The notes: generated by a model not told the origin, from the letters alone. DNA of 64,000 nucleotides from Pseudomonas grimontii (GCF_007858185.1 NZ_VFES01000011.1:124001-188000), one strand, 5' to 3'; counted from the first letter of the stretch, positions 36,245 through 45,414 are shown. Numbers and translations: made by a program.

Positions 36245-36850
36245 TTACTGATCACTCATGCCCAGCAGGCCCCGGGCGTACTGCGCCAGCGGGCGGGCAA
36301 TCAGATCTTCAGGCTTGTTGTCGTGAAACGTCAGTAAACCGCCACGACTGCGAATACGTGCAGTATCAATCAAATACTGGGTGCTGGTCTCGATCAACAT
36401 GATCTGGATCACCCCATTATCCAGGCCAAGCCGGTCCAGCGCCTCTTGATCAGCCCATTCGTCGGCGTTGCCGATGCGGTCATCTGCCTTGGCGAAACGG
36501 CAGTACAGCAGGTAGTGGGCACCCGCCGCACGGGCTTCGGCCATCGCCTGTTCCAGGCCTTCCGGCTGACGAGCGCGGCGCACCATGGGAAAGTATTCGA
36601 CGAAACCGTTGAAGGCTTCCTCGGCCACCACATTCGGTCGCGGGTAGGCGCTGCCGGGCGGTACGAAGGCGCCCTGGGCGATAAAGACAAAGGAGTCCGG
36701 CTGTATGCGCACCGAGGCGCTACGACGAGTATCGCTGTGGTCCAGCAACCCAGCGTCGCTCATCTGATAGCGGGTGCCTTCGGCCATATCGCTGACGGTC
36801 ATGCAACCACTCAGCGTCAACGACGCCAGCAACAAAACCAGACTACGCAT
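36245..36850 (-). CDS. DUF4823-type lipoprotein
   Basis: The 201-residue protein begins M-R-S-L-V-L-L-L-A-S-L-T-L-S-G-C, a textbook lipobox, and continues with the R-R-S-A-S-V-R-I-Q-P-D-S-F region of DUF4823-like lipoproteins. The mature domain is alpha/beta with no catalytic motif recognised. The ATG at 36850 follows GAGGATTAGG; the longer frame runs back through a REP copy and is not used. Confidence 0.83.
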   Translation of the reverse strand: MRSLVLLLASLTLSGCMTVSDMAEGTRYQMSDAGLLDHSDTRRSASVRIQPDSFVFIAQGAFVPPGSAYPRPNVVAEEAFNGFVEYFPMVRRARQPEGLEQAMAEARAAGAHYLLYCRFAKADDRIGNADEWADQEALDRLGLDNGVIQIMLIETSTQYLIDTARIRSRGGLLTFHDNKPEDLIARPLAQYARGLLGMSDQ

Positions 36851-36936
36851 CCTAATCCTCCAGAAGCCGGTGACGGAAAACCGGCGAATGGGCACAAGAT
36901 GCAGAATCCGCGCCATTTGGAAACAACGCAGAACTA

Positions 36937-36968
36937 AATGTGGGAGGGGGCTTGCTCCCTCCCACATT
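36937..36968. repeat. compact REP palindrome
   Basis: AATGTGGGAGGGGGC then CTCCCTCCCACATT, back to back, between the lipoprotein gene start and the end of moaA. Confidence 0.88.
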
Positions 36969-36994
36969 GGATGATGTTTAATCTTGGAAAAGAG

Positions 36995-37963
36995 TTAGCC
37001 GCCGATGATCTTCATGATCGTCGCGCCGCCGGAGAACGCCACTTCCTGTTTGTCGCCCAGGGCCTTCATCAGCAGGCCTTGCAGGGCCGGCAGCGCCTGG
37101 TGGCGCGGCTTGTCCAGCAGGTCGCCGACGTAGTGACGGTTGCTCGACGACAGGCAGCCATGCAGCCAGCCGGTGGACGACAACCGCAGCCGTGAACAGG
37201 TGCGGCAGAACGGCACGCTTTCGTTGGCGATCACGCCAAAGAAGCCTTTGCCCGGCACTTCGTAGCGCACCGCCGTGGCGTCCACCGGAGCGTTGGCTTG
37301 CAGGTATTCGTGGTGCTCGCCGATCAGGCCGAGCAATTGTTGCAGGCTGACGAACTGCTGCAGGAACGCGTTGGAGTCCTTTGCAAGGTGGCCCATGCGC
37401 ATCAACTCGATAAAACGCAGCTCGTAGCCACGCTCCAGGCAGTAGTCGAGCAGCGGCATCACCTGGTCGAGGTTCTGGCCGCGCAACGGCACCATGTTGA
37501 CCTTGATCTTGATCCCGGCGGCGCGCGCCTGGTCCATGCCATCGAGCACGGTAGCCAGGTCGCCGCCACGGGCGATGCTGCGGAAGGCATCGGCGTCCAG
37601 GGTGTCGAGGGAGACGTTGATACGCCGAATCCCGGCGTCCACCAGCAGCGGCAGTTTGCGCGCCAGCAACTGGCCGTTGGTGGTCAGGCTGATGTCGCTG
37701 AGGCCCATGCCACCCACTGCGCCCATGAAGGCTTCAAGCTTGGGGCTGACCAACGGTTCGCCGCCAGTGATGCGCAAGCGTTCAATACCCGCGGCCTCGA
37801 TCAGGTAGGCCACGCCACGGGCCATGGCCTCGGCCGAGAGTTCGTCCTGCGCAGCCACCAGCCGCTTGCCGTTCGGCACGCAATAGGTACACGCATAATT
37901 GCAGGCTGAGGTCAGGCTGATCCGCAAATTGCGAAAACGCCTGCCTTGACGATCAACGATCAT
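36995..37963 (-). CDS. moaA: GTP 3',8-cyclase MoaA
   Basis: The 322-residue radical-SAM enzyme has the CX3CX2C cluster at Cys21, Cys25 and Cys28 (C-N-Y-A-C-T-Y-C), the C-terminal second cluster C-R-T-C...C near 251-268, and the C-terminal Gly-Gly needed for activity. It converts GTP to cyclic pyranopterin precursor in molybdenum-cofactor synthesis. It is slightly shorter than some homologues (about 330). No other moa gene is adjacent, but a MocA/XdhC pair lies 20 kb away. Confidence 0.95.
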   Translation of the reverse strand: MIVDRQGRRFRNLRISLTSACNYACTYCVPNGKRLVAAQDELSAEAMARGVAYLIEAAGIERLRITGGEPLVSPKLEAFMGAVGGMGLSDISLTTNGQLLARKLPLLVDAGIRRINVSLDTLDADAFRSIARGGDLATVLDGMDQARAAGIKIKVNMVPLRGQNLDQVMPLLDYCLERGYELRFIELMRMGHLAKDSNAFLQQFVSLQQLLGLIGEHHEYLQANAPVDATAVRYEVPGKGFFGVIANESVPFCRTCSRLRLSSTGWLHGCLSSSNRHYVGDLLDKPRHQALPALQGLLMKALGDKQEVAFSGGATIMKIIGG

Positions 37964-38077
37964 GGATCACTCCGGCAGAGGATGATTCGGGCGCGCTAAA
38001 AACTGACTGATAAATCAGCTTTTAGCAAGATCCTTGCCTGAGTATATTCCTGGGTTACTGCGCCTGGCAGCAAATCA

Positions 38078-38746
38078 TTACGTGGCAGGGGTTTCGACGG
38101 GGGCCGCTTCAACCAGTGCTGGCTCGGAGCTGTGCTTGCGCTTGTTGCCCATGCGCACACCGATGTCCATGAGGAACTGGAAGAAGCCTTCCTGGTCTTC
38201 CAGCACATTGCTCCAGAACGGCGAGTGGTACAGCGCCACGGCGCCGTGCACCAGGGCCCAGGCAGCGCAGTAGTGGAAATACGGCGGTACGTCTTCTAGC
38301 TTGCCTTCGCTGATGCGGCCCTTGATCAACAGGGTCAGGCGCTCGAAGTTCGAGGCGCGGATCTTGTGCAGTTCCTCGACCATCTCCGGTACTTGATGAC
38401 CCTTGACCACCTTCTCTTCGAGGCGGTCGAACAGGCGGTAGCGCTGCGGGTCGCGCATGCGGAACTCGAAGTAGGCCCGCGACAGGGCCTCCTTGTCCTT
38501 GTCGACATCGGCCGAATGCAGCAGCTCGTTCAAGTCGCGCTCGTAGTCGAGCATCAGGCGCAGGTAGATCTCGGCCTTGGACTTGAAGTGCTTGTAGATC
38601 GTGCCTTTGCCGATACCCACGGCATCCGCGATCATCTCGACGGTGACGCTGTCTTCGCCTTGTTCGAGGAACAACTTGAGTGCGGTGTCGAGAATCTCCT
38701 GCTCACGGCGGCGAAACTCACGGACCTTACGGGGTTCTTTGTGCAT
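38078..38746 (-). CDS. TetR-family regulator
   Basis: The 222-residue protein has a standard TetR helix-turn-helix at about 20-60 (V-E-M-I-A-D-A-V-G-I-G-K-G-T-I-Y-K-H-F-K) and an all-helical ligand domain with a disordered, A/E/P-rich tail. It corresponds by neighbourhood to the TetR gene next to tatD in P. aeruginosa (PA2957, from memory). The ATG at 38746 (M-H-K-E-P-R) is chosen as the family start though its ribosome-binding site is weak. Confidence 0.87.
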   Translation of the reverse strand: MHKEPRKVREFRRREQEILDTALKLFLEQGEDSVTVEMIADAVGIGKGTIYKHFKSKAEIYLRLMLDYERDLNELLHSADVDKDKEALSRAYFEFRMRDPQRYRLFDRLEEKVVKGHQVPEMVEELHKIRASNFERLTLLIKGRISEGKLEDVPPYFHYCAAWALVHGAVALYHSPFWSNVLEDQEGFFQFLMDIGVRMGNKRKHSSEPALVEAAPVETPAT

Positions 38747-39042
38747 GAGGAAGAGGTCTGCAAAGGTCGGAATAGGGAGGGTTGCGCAGGGCCACGAATA
38801 CATGGCGATACGATTTACCCAGTGCGAGGGATTATCCCGACTGAACGGTCGTTGGGCAACGTCTATGTGAACCCGCCACGCACTTTACTTTCAGAGCGCC
38901 AACGATTTCATGCCTATCAGTCAGAAATAACACGCAACAACTGCGCCCGTGCACCTGCCTAATGAGAACTCAAGCGAAGCGCATGTATTCCAAATCTGTT
39001 TAAAAAACGATCAGTCGCGACTGGACTGAATCAGATACTGAT
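38747..39042. other. intergenic region upstream of the TetR gene and the RgsA-like RNA
   Basis: No gene is seen here. It should hold the minus-strand promoter of the TetR gene. I looked for the GacA upstream element TGTAAG-N6-CTTACA ahead of the RNA and did not find it. Confidence 0.45.
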
Positions 39043-39055
39043 CAATACTTGAACT

Positions 39056-39174
39056 GTCGGCGTGACATCTCCCCCAAGTGAAGCGCCGACCTGGGTACCG
39101 ACGGACTGTGTGCCCTTGTTTTACTCCTAATGGTCTTAACCCGGATTCCCCCCCCCAGAACCCGGGTTTTTTTT
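39056..39174 (+). ncRNA. rgsA: RgsA-like small RNA (by position and structure)
   Basis: This sits between the TetR gene and tatD, the place of the stress-related sRNA RgsA in P. aeruginosa (PA2958.1, from memory), and is about 119 nt long, close to the size I recall. A sigma-S-like -10 (CAATACT, 39043-39049) precedes it. The 5' stem GTCGGCG / CGCCGAC (39056-39062, 39084-39090) has a C-rich loop. The 3' end is an AACCCGG / CCGGGTT terminator (39138-39144, 39162-39168) with a T-run to 39174. RgsA is RpoS-dependent and indirectly Gac-controlled. Confidence 0.7.
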
Positions 39175-39192
39175 GCCTGCGATTTAGTCGTG

Positions 39193-39978
39193 TCATGCAA
39201 CTACATGGGCCAGCGGGAACAGGCGCTTGAAGTTCTCGGTGGTCTGCTCGGCAAAGCGCTCATAGGACTCACCGCGCAGCATCGCCAGGTAGTCCGCCAC
39301 ATCCCGCACATATTCAGGCAGGTTCGGTTTGCCACGATGGGGAATGGGCGCCAGGTACGGCGAGTCGGTTTCCACCAGCAGGCGGTCGGCCGGTACCTGA
39401 CGCGCTACGTCGCGCAGGGCATCGGCATTGCGGAAAGTGACAATGCCCGACAGTGAAATATAGAAGCCCAGGTCCAGGGCGGCCTTGGCCATGTCCCAAT
39501 CTTCGGTAAAGCAATGCAACACGCCGGCCTGGGGCAATGCGGCTTCGCGCAGCAAGGCCAGGGTGTCGGCACGCGCGCCGCGAGTGTGGACAATCACCGG
39601 TTTGCCGGTTTGCCGGGCGGCCTGCAAATGCAGGCGAAACGAGGCCTGCTGCAACTCGGCGGCTTCCGGCTCGTAATGGTAGTCCAGGCCGGTTTCACCA
39701 ATGGCCACCACGCGCGGGTGATTGAGTTCGCCCAGCAGCCAGTCGAGGGCCGGGGCTTCGCCGGGCTTGAGGTCCAGCGGGTGGATACCTACCGAGCAAT
39801 CCACATCGGCATAACGCTCGGCCAGGGCTTTGACGTCGGCAGCATTTTCGGCGCTGACGCCAATGCACAGGAAATGCCCTACCCCACGCTGACGTGCAGC
39901 GTCGAGGGCAGCATCAAGGGAGCCGCCGTGCTGGGCGAGGTCAAGGCGATCAAGGTGGCAATGGGAATCTACGAGCAT
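39193..39978 (-). CDS. TatD-family metal-dependent DNase
   Basis: The 261-residue TIM-barrel hydrolase has N-terminal D-S-H-C-H-L-D metal ligands, G-E-T-G-L-D-Y near 95, H-T-R-G near 131, H-C-F near 155 and E-T-D-S-P-Y near 204. TatD/YcfH proteins are 3'-5' exonucleases and quality-control nucleases. It ends just beside the RgsA-like terminator. In other pseudomonads pilZ separates it from holB; here only 63 bp do. Confidence 0.92.
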   Translation of the reverse strand: MLVDSHCHLDRLDLAQHGGSLDAALDAARQRGVGHFLCIGVSAENAADVKALAERYADVDCSVGIHPLDLKPGEAPALDWLLGELNHPRVVAIGETGLDYHYEPEAAELQQASFRLHLQAARQTGKPVIVHTRGARADTLALLREAALPQAGVLHCFTEDWDMAKAALDLGFYISLSGIVTFRNADALRDVARQVPADRLLVETDSPYLAPIPHRGKPNLPEYVRDVADYLAMLRGESYERFAEQTTENFKRLFPLAHVVA

Positions 39979-40041
39979 AGGAAGTTACAACTTGAGTCAC
40001 GGAAAGTGTCTGGCCAACAATACACCCGTCGGCCACGGAAA

Positions 40042-41031
40042 TTAACGCCGGCCGAGCAAGCCAACCCACTGCACCAGCAGCGCTTCGAGCAATAGCACGC
40101 GGTTGAGGTTAGCCTTGCCGAGCACCTTCTGGCGCTGGGCAAGGATCCAGTCCTGAATATTCAGTACCTTGTCCTGCGCACTTTTCTGCGCGAGGTACTG
40201 CACCACCTTGCGCATATCCGGCAGGCCCAGGCCGTTTTCGTCCTGGGTCAACTGGTAGCGCAGGATCAGGCTCGACCAATCACAAAACCAGTCGAACAGC
40301 AGCAGCAGGGGAATATCTTTCCAGGCGCTTTCAGCCAACTGGGTGGCGGACAGCTCTTGCTTGAGCAGTTTTTTCACCCCATCCACAACAAGGGCGCGTT
40401 GCTCACGCACGCCTTGGGCTTGCAGCTTGACGGCCGCCAGCGGGGAACCGGCCGCCAGGGTCAACAATTCGACCCGTTCCTCTTCGGAGCAATCCGGCAG
40501 CGCCTTCGCCAGCCATTTCAGGCTCATGGCCTCGCTCGGCAACGGGCAGGCCTGCTGCACGCAACGGCTGCGAATGGTCGGCAACAAGCGGCTGGACTGG
40601 TGACTCACCAGCAACAGCACCGTGTCGCCGGAGGGTTCTTCGAGGCTCTTGAGCAAGGCATTGGCGGCGTTGATGTTCATCGCCTCCACCGGCTCGATCA
40701 GCACCACCTTGCGCCCGCCCATCTGCGCGGTCTGCACCACGAAACTGACGAGGTCACGCACCTGGTCGACCTTGATCGCCTTGTCGGCTTCCTCGGGTTC
40801 GAGCAGGTAGTTGTCCGGGTGGCTGCCGGCCTTGAGCAACAGGCAGGATTTGCACTCGCCGCAGGCTTCAAGGTTGACCGGGCGCTGGCACAGCAGGCTG
40901 GCCATGAGTCGCTCAGCCAGGTCGCGCTTACCAATACCGATCGGCCCGTGCAGCAGATAGGCGTGGGCGTGCTGGGCACGGCCGGCCAACTGTTGCCAGA
41001 GACTGTCCTGCCATGGGTAGGCTTCAGCCAC
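40042..41031 (-). CDS. holB: DNA polymerase III delta' subunit
   Basis: The 329-residue protein has the delta' N-terminal AAA-like domain with G-P-I-G-I-G-K (Walker A-like) near 30, the zinc module C-G-E-C-K-S-C near 57-63, and N-A-A-N-A-L-L-K-S-L-E-E-P near 120. It is part of the clamp loader that puts the beta clamp on DNA. Starts at GTG, 8 bp inside the end of tmk, so it is coupled to it. Confidence 0.94.
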   Translation of the reverse strand: MAEAYPWQDSLWQQLAGRAQHAHAYLLHGPIGIGKRDLAERLMASLLCQRPVNLEACGECKSCLLLKAGSHPDNYLLEPEEADKAIKVDQVRDLVSFVVQTAQMGGRKVVLIEPVEAMNINAANALLKSLEEPSGDTVLLLVSHQSSRLLPTIRSRCVQQACPLPSEAMSLKWLAKALPDCSEEERVELLTLAAGSPLAAVKLQAQGVREQRALVVDGVKKLLKQELSATQLAESAWKDIPLLLLFDWFCDWSSLILRYQLTQDENGLGLPDMRKVVQYLAQKSAQDKVLNIQDWILAQRQKVLGKANLNRVLLLEALLVQWVGLLGRR

Positions 41032-41656
41032 GGGCGCGCTCCAACAGCTGAGGTAACAGGGTGTCGATGGCCTGCTGAACCTGCGTCAACGGCTGTGCCG
41101 CGTCGAGCAGGTGGTAGCGCGCCGGTTCGGCCTGGGCACGCTCAAGAAACGCGGTGCGCACAGCATCGAAAAAAACCTGGCCTTCCAGCTCGAAACGGTC
41201 GAGACGCCCACGGGCGCTGGCGCGGGCCATGCCTACTTCCACCGGCAGGTCGAACAGCAGGGTCAGGTCGGGACGTAAATCACCCTGCACAAAGGTTTCC
41301 AAGGTGGCGATACGCGCCAGGGACAAACCCCGGCCACCGCCCTGGTAGGCATAAGTGGAATCGGTAAAACGGTCGCAAATCACCACCGCACCGCGGGCCA
41401 GGGCCGGACGAATCACTTCCGCCAGGTGCTGGGCACGGGCAGCGAACACCAGCAGCAGCTCGGTGTCCGGGTTCATCTGTTCTTCGCCTGGGGCCAGCAA
41501 CACTTCACGGATGCGCTCGGCCAGGGGCGTACCGCCGGGCTCACGGGTCAACACCACCTCGACACCTTCAGCGCGCAAGCGCTCGGCCAGGTAATCGCGG
41601 TTGGTGCTTTTGCCGGCGCCTTCGGGGCCTTCCAGGGTAATAAACAAGCCAGTCAC
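41024..41656 (-). CDS. tmk: thymidylate kinase
   Basis: The 210-residue kinase has the P-loop E-G-P-E-G-A-G-K-S-T near 9-18, the D-R-F/Y motif (C-D-R-F-T-D-S-T) near 95, and R-G-R lid residues near 150. It phosphorylates dTMP to dTDP. GTG start. It lies between mltG (19 bp gap) and holB (8 bp overlap), the usual order. Confidence 0.96.
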   Translation of the reverse strand: MTGLFITLEGPEGAGKSTNRDYLAERLRAEGVEVVLTREPGGTPLAERIREVLLAPGEEQMNPDTELLLVFAARAQHLAEVIRPALARGAVVICDRFTDSTYAYQGGGRGLSLARIATLETFVQGDLRPDLTLLFDLPVEVGMARASARGRLDRFELEGQVFFDAVRTAFLERAQAEPARYHLLDAAQPLTQVQQAIDTLLPQLLERARG

Positions 41657-41675
41657 AGGCAGTCCTTAGTCAGAG

Positions 41676-42797
41676 TCATTGCGGGCTTTGCGGCGCGGCG
41701 GTATCCGGCGCGGGCTCGGCGGGTACATCAGCAGGCGGCGTTGCGTCTTCCGGCGGCTTTGCCACCGGTGCAGGGCTTGAGCGGTAGTCGGCCCGGCGCT
41801 TGAGCTGGAACTCACGCACGGCAGCATTATGCGCACCCAGGTCATCGGAGAAAATATGGCTGCCGTCGCCACGGGCGACGAAATACAGGCTGCTGCCGGG
41901 CACCGGGTTCAACGCGGCATGGATCGCCTCGCGACCGACCATGGCGATTGGCGTCGGCGGCAGGCCGGCAATCATGTAGGTGTTGTAGGGGTTGGCTTCC
42001 TTGAGGTGCGCACGGGTCAACTTGCCGTTGTAGCGCTCGCCCAGGCCGTAGATCACGGTGGGGTCGGTCTGCAGCAGCATGCCGATTTTCAGGCGGCGTA
42101 CGAACACACCGGCAATCTGCCCACGTTCTTCCGGCACACCGGTTTCTTTCTCCACCAGGGAGGCCATGATCAAGGCTTGATAGGGGTCGGTATAAGGCGC
42201 ATCGGCAGCGCGCTTGCTCCACTCCTGGGCGAGTACATCATCCAGGCGGTTGTAGGCTTTTTTCAGGAACTCGACATCGCTCATGCCGCGCACGAAGCGG
42301 TAGGTATCCGGGAAGAACCGGCCTTCGGGGAACACGCCGGGATGACCGAGCTTGTCCATCACTTCACTGTCACTCAGCCCCGACAGGGTCTGCACGATCT
42401 TTTCATGCTTGGCCAGGGCCGAACGCACCTGACGGAAATTCCAGCCTTCCACCAGCGTCAGGCTGTACTGCACCACTTCGCCCCGCTGCCACAGGCCGAT
42501 CAGGCCTTCGGCGGTCATGCCAGGGGTCATGCGGTATTCACCACTGTGCAGTGGCTGGCCGTCGAGGTTGAAACGCCAATACAGGCGCAACCAGAACGCG
42601 CCGTCGAGCACACCATCGGCTTCCAGGCGATTGAAAGTGCCGGTGGGGGTCGCCCCTGCCGGCACATCGAGCAATTGCTCCTGGGTCAGATTCAACGGCT
42701 GCTTCAAGGCAGCATCGTATTTCCAGGCGCCAAGGCCCAACAGCAAGGCCGCCGAGAACAGACCGACCAGCAGCAGTACAACCAGTTTTCGTATCAA
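41676..42797 (-). CDS. mltG: endolytic murein transglycosylase MltG
   Basis: The 373-residue inner-membrane protein has one N-terminal transmembrane helix (I-R-K-L-V-V-L-L-L-V-G-L-F) and the YceG catalytic domain with the Glu in S-L-V-E-K-E-T-G near 205, plus Y-N-T-Y near 270. It cuts nascent glycan strands. The start is probably TTG at 42797, 1 base after the pabC stop; the longer open frame to 42854 would overlap pabC by 56 bp. It has a P/A-rich C-terminal tail. Confidence 0.92.
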   Translation of the reverse strand: MIRKLVVLLLVGLFSAALLLGLGAWKYDAALKQPLNLTQEQLLDVPAGATPTGTFNRLEADGVLDGAFWLRLYWRFNLDGQPLHSGEYRMTPGMTAEGLIGLWQRGEVVQYSLTLVEGWNFRQVRSALAKHEKIVQTLSGLSDSEVMDKLGHPGVFPEGRFFPDTYRFVRGMSDVEFLKKAYNRLDDVLAQEWSKRAADAPYTDPYQALIMASLVEKETGVPEERGQIAGVFVRRLKIGMLLQTDPTVIYGLGERYNGKLTRAHLKEANPYNTYMIAGLPPTPIAMVGREAIHAALNPVPGSSLYFVARGDGSHIFSDDLGAHNAAVREFQLKRRADYRSSPAPVAKPPEDATPPADVPAEPAPDTAAPQSPQ

Positions 42798-42798
42798 C

Positions 42799-43614
42799 TC
42801 AAATATCCAATAGTGCGCGAACAATGCCCTGCAGTTTACGGGTGAGCGGGCCAACCGACCAGCTCATCGCAGCGCAGCCACGCACCGGCCAAATGCCATA
42901 AACGCTGTTGCACACAAAGACTTCGTCAGCCTCTTGCAGTTGCTCGAGACTGATGTCGGCCACGGCCACCGGGACGCCCAGGGCTTGCGCCTGCGCCAGA
43001 ATCTCAGCGCGCATGACGCCCGCAACGCCGCAACGAGTCAGATCAGCGGTTAGTAACAAGCCATTACGCACCAGGAACAGATTGCTGAAGACACCTTCGA
43101 TGACGCGACCGGACATATCCAGCATCAAACCTTCGGCATGTTCGGCATCTTGCCATTCAGCGCGGGCGATCACCTGCTCGAGGCGATTGAGGTGCTTGAG
43201 ACCGGCCAGCAACGGCTGCTCAGCCAAGCGGGTGGCACACGCAAACAGACGAATACCGTCGGTTCCATGGGCCTGGGGATAGGTAGCAGGTGGATTGCCC
43301 TGCAAGATACGGCGCACAGGGGCCTCGGGGTTGATGCCATAACCGCGCAGGCTGTCACCGCGGGTGAGGATCAACTTGAGGACACCGTCGCCGAGAGCGG
43401 CGGCATAGGCCTGCACTTCGCTACGGACCAAGTGCGGGTCCGCAACGAAAGCGAGGCGCCTGCAGCCCTCATCAAGGCGCTGCAGGTGACGGTCAAGCAG
43501 CACGGGCTGCCCGGCCTTGACGGCGATGGTCTCGAACAGGCCATCACCGTACGCCAGGCCGCGATCTTTCAGGGGCACGCTGTCCGCTGGCTGACCGTCG
43601 ACCCAGCTGTGCAT
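42799..43614 (-). CDS. pabC: aminodeoxychorismate lyase
   Basis: The 271-residue class IV PLP enzyme has R-G-L-A-Y-G-D-G-L-F-E-T near 18, the PLP lysine in L-K-H-L-N-R near 140, and the E-G-V-F-S-N-L-F motif near 173. It releases pyruvate from aminodeoxychorismate to give 4-aminobenzoate for folate. ATG at 43614 overlaps the fabF stop by 1 base (TGATG); GTG one codon earlier is possible. Confidence 0.94.
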   Translation of the reverse strand: MHSWVDGQPADSVPLKDRGLAYGDGLFETIAVKAGQPVLLDRHLQRLDEGCRRLAFVADPHLVRSEVQAYAAALGDGVLKLILTRGDSLRGYGINPEAPVRRILQGNPPATYPQAHGTDGIRLFACATRLAEQPLLAGLKHLNRLEQVIARAEWQDAEHAEGLMLDMSGRVIEGVFSNLFLVRNGLLLTADLTRCGVAGVMRAEILAQAQALGVPVAVADISLEQLQEADEVFVCNSVYGIWPVRGCAAMSWSVGPLTRKLQGIVRALLDI

Positions 43615-44858
43615 CACTCGGCGAACCGGCGGAACACCAGGGAACCGTTGGTGCCGCCAAAACCGAACGAGTTGGAGATCGCAACGTCGATCGGCATCTG
43701 TTGCGGCTCATGCGGCACGAAGTTCAGGTCACAGCCTTCGTCCGGCTCATCGAGGTTGATGGTCGGCGGAGCGACCTGGTCCTTGATGGCCATCACGCTG
43801 AAGATCGCCTCTACCGCGCCCGCCGCACCCAACAGGTGGCCGGTCATGGATTTGGTGGAACTGACCGCCAGCTTGTAGGCGTGCTCGCCGAACACCGACT
43901 TGATGGCTTCGGCTTCCGCCAGGTCGCCCGTCGGAGTCGAGGTGCCATGGGCGTTGATGTACTGCACCTGGTCCGCATTGACCTTGGCATCACGCAAGGC
44001 GTTGGTGATGCAGCGCGCAGCGCCGGCACCGTCGGACGGTGGCGAGGTCATGTGATAGGCGTCGCCGCTCATGCCAAATCCGATCAGCTCGGCATAGATG
44101 GTGGCGCCGCGCGCCTTGGCGTGCTCCAACTCTTCAAGCACCAGGGCACCAGCGCCATCGGCCAGTACAAAGCCGTCACGGCCCTTGTCCCACGGACGGC
44201 TGGCACGGGTCGGTTCGTCATTGCGGGTCGACAGTGCACGGGACGCGCCGAAGCCGCCCATCCCCAGGCCGCAGGCCGCCATTTCAGCACCACCGGCGAT
44301 CATCACGTCAGCTTCGTCATAGGCGATGTTACGCGCCGCCATGCCGATGCAGTGCGTGCCGGTGGTGCACGCCGTAGCAATGGCGTAGTTAGGCCCCTGT
44401 GCGCCCAAGTGGATCGACAGGAACCCGGAAATCATATTGATGATCGAGCCCGGCACGAAGAACGGTGAAATTCGACGGGGACCGGAATCGTGCAGCGTGC
44501 GGCTGGTCTCTTCGATATTGGTCAAACCACCAATACCCGACCCCATGGCCACGCCGATGCGCTCACGGTTGGCGTCGGTAACTTCCAGGCCGGCGTTACG
44601 CACCGCCTGAAAACCGGCTGCCAGGCCGTATTGAATGAACAGGTCGAGCTTGCGGGATTCTTTGATCGAGAGATATTCCTCGACATTGAAACCCTTTACC
44701 GAGCCGCCAAAACGGGTGGAATAGGCAGAAAGGTCCGTGTGTTCGATCAGACCAATACCACTGCGGCCAGCCAGAATGCCCTGCCAACTGCTCGGCACAT
44801 CCGTACCCAGTGGCGACAACATACCCATACCGGTGACTACGACGCGTCTACGCGACAC
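43614..44858 (-). CDS. fabF: beta-ketoacyl-ACP synthase II
   Basis: The 414-residue condensing enzyme has active-site Cys in A-T-A-C-T-T-G near 164 and the two catalytic His in N-A-H-G-T-S-T near 304 and S-T-K-S-M-T-G-H-L near 341. It elongates acyl-ACP with malonyl-ACP. GTG start with GGAG. A hairpin separates it from acpP. Confidence 0.97.
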   Translation of the reverse strand: MSRRRVVVTGMGMLSPLGTDVPSSWQGILAGRSGIGLIEHTDLSAYSTRFGGSVKGFNVEEYLSIKESRKLDLFIQYGLAAGFQAVRNAGLEVTDANRERIGVAMGSGIGGLTNIEETSRTLHDSGPRRISPFFVPGSIINMISGFLSIHLGAQGPNYAIATACTTGTHCIGMAARNIAYDEADVMIAGGAEMAACGLGMGGFGASRALSTRNDEPTRASRPWDKGRDGFVLADGAGALVLEELEHAKARGATIYAELIGFGMSGDAYHMTSPPSDGAGAARCITNALRDAKVNADQVQYINAHGTSTPTGDLAEAEAIKSVFGEHAYKLAVSSTKSMTGHLLGAAGAVEAIFSVMAIKDQVAPPTINLDEPDEGCDLNFVPHEPQQMPIDVAISNSFGFGGTNGSLVFRRFAE

Positions 44859-44923
44859 AGCACTCTCCTTTTTCTTGATGACGACACTTCGCTTCAGCGC
44901 TCATTTTTCATCTGAGCTAAAGA

Positions 44924-44957
44924 AAAAACCGCACGCCGTTACAGCAGTGCGGTTTTT
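44924..44957 (-). terminator. hairpin between acpP and fabF
   Basis: AAAAACCGCAC / GTGCGGTTTTT (44924-44934, 44947-44957) is symmetrical, so a T-run follows the stem on either strand. On the minus strand it lies 30 bp after the acpP stop and may end most acpP transcripts while some read on into fabF. Confidence 0.8.
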
Positions 44958-44986
44958 CCCTAACAGCAAGCGACGACTACAAACTA

Positions 44987-45223
44987 TTACGCCTGGTGGT
45001 TCGTAACGTAGTCGATAGCAGCTTGAACAGTAGTGATTTTTTCAGCTTCTTCGTCCGGGATTTCGGTCTCGAATTCCTCTTCCAGAGCCATCACCAGCTC
45101 AACGGTGTCAAGGGAATCGGCACCCAGGTCTTCTACGAAGGAAGCAGTGTTGACCACTTCTTCTTCTTTGACGCCCAGTTGCTCGGCAACGATTTTCTTG
45201 ACGCGCTCTTCGATGGTGCTCAT
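44987..45223 (-). CDS. acpP: acyl carrier protein
   Basis: The 78-residue acidic four-helix protein has the phosphopantetheine attachment Ser37 in G-A-D-S-L-D-T. It carries acyl chains in fatty-acid synthesis. Ribosome-binding site TTAGGAG. Its modifying enzyme, a phosphopantetheinyl transferase, is encoded at the far end of this window. Confidence 0.98.
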   Translation of the reverse strand: MSTIEERVKKIVAEQLGVKEEEVVNTASFVEDLGADSLDTVELVMALEEEFETEIPDEEAEKITTVQAAIDYVTNHQA

Positions 45224-45414
45224 ACCTTGTTTAACTCCTAATGGACAAATTCAGGCAGCTGGCCAGTGGGTAAGTGTATAGAAAGCCATTTCAGCTTTTC
45301 AACTGAAAGCTTCACCCAGTACCCGGTCGGCCACCTGCCTATAAATTAAGTTGCAGCTTTATAACGGATTTTAGACAGCTCGTATGACATTTTTTTGAAG
45401 CGATCCGTCACAAT

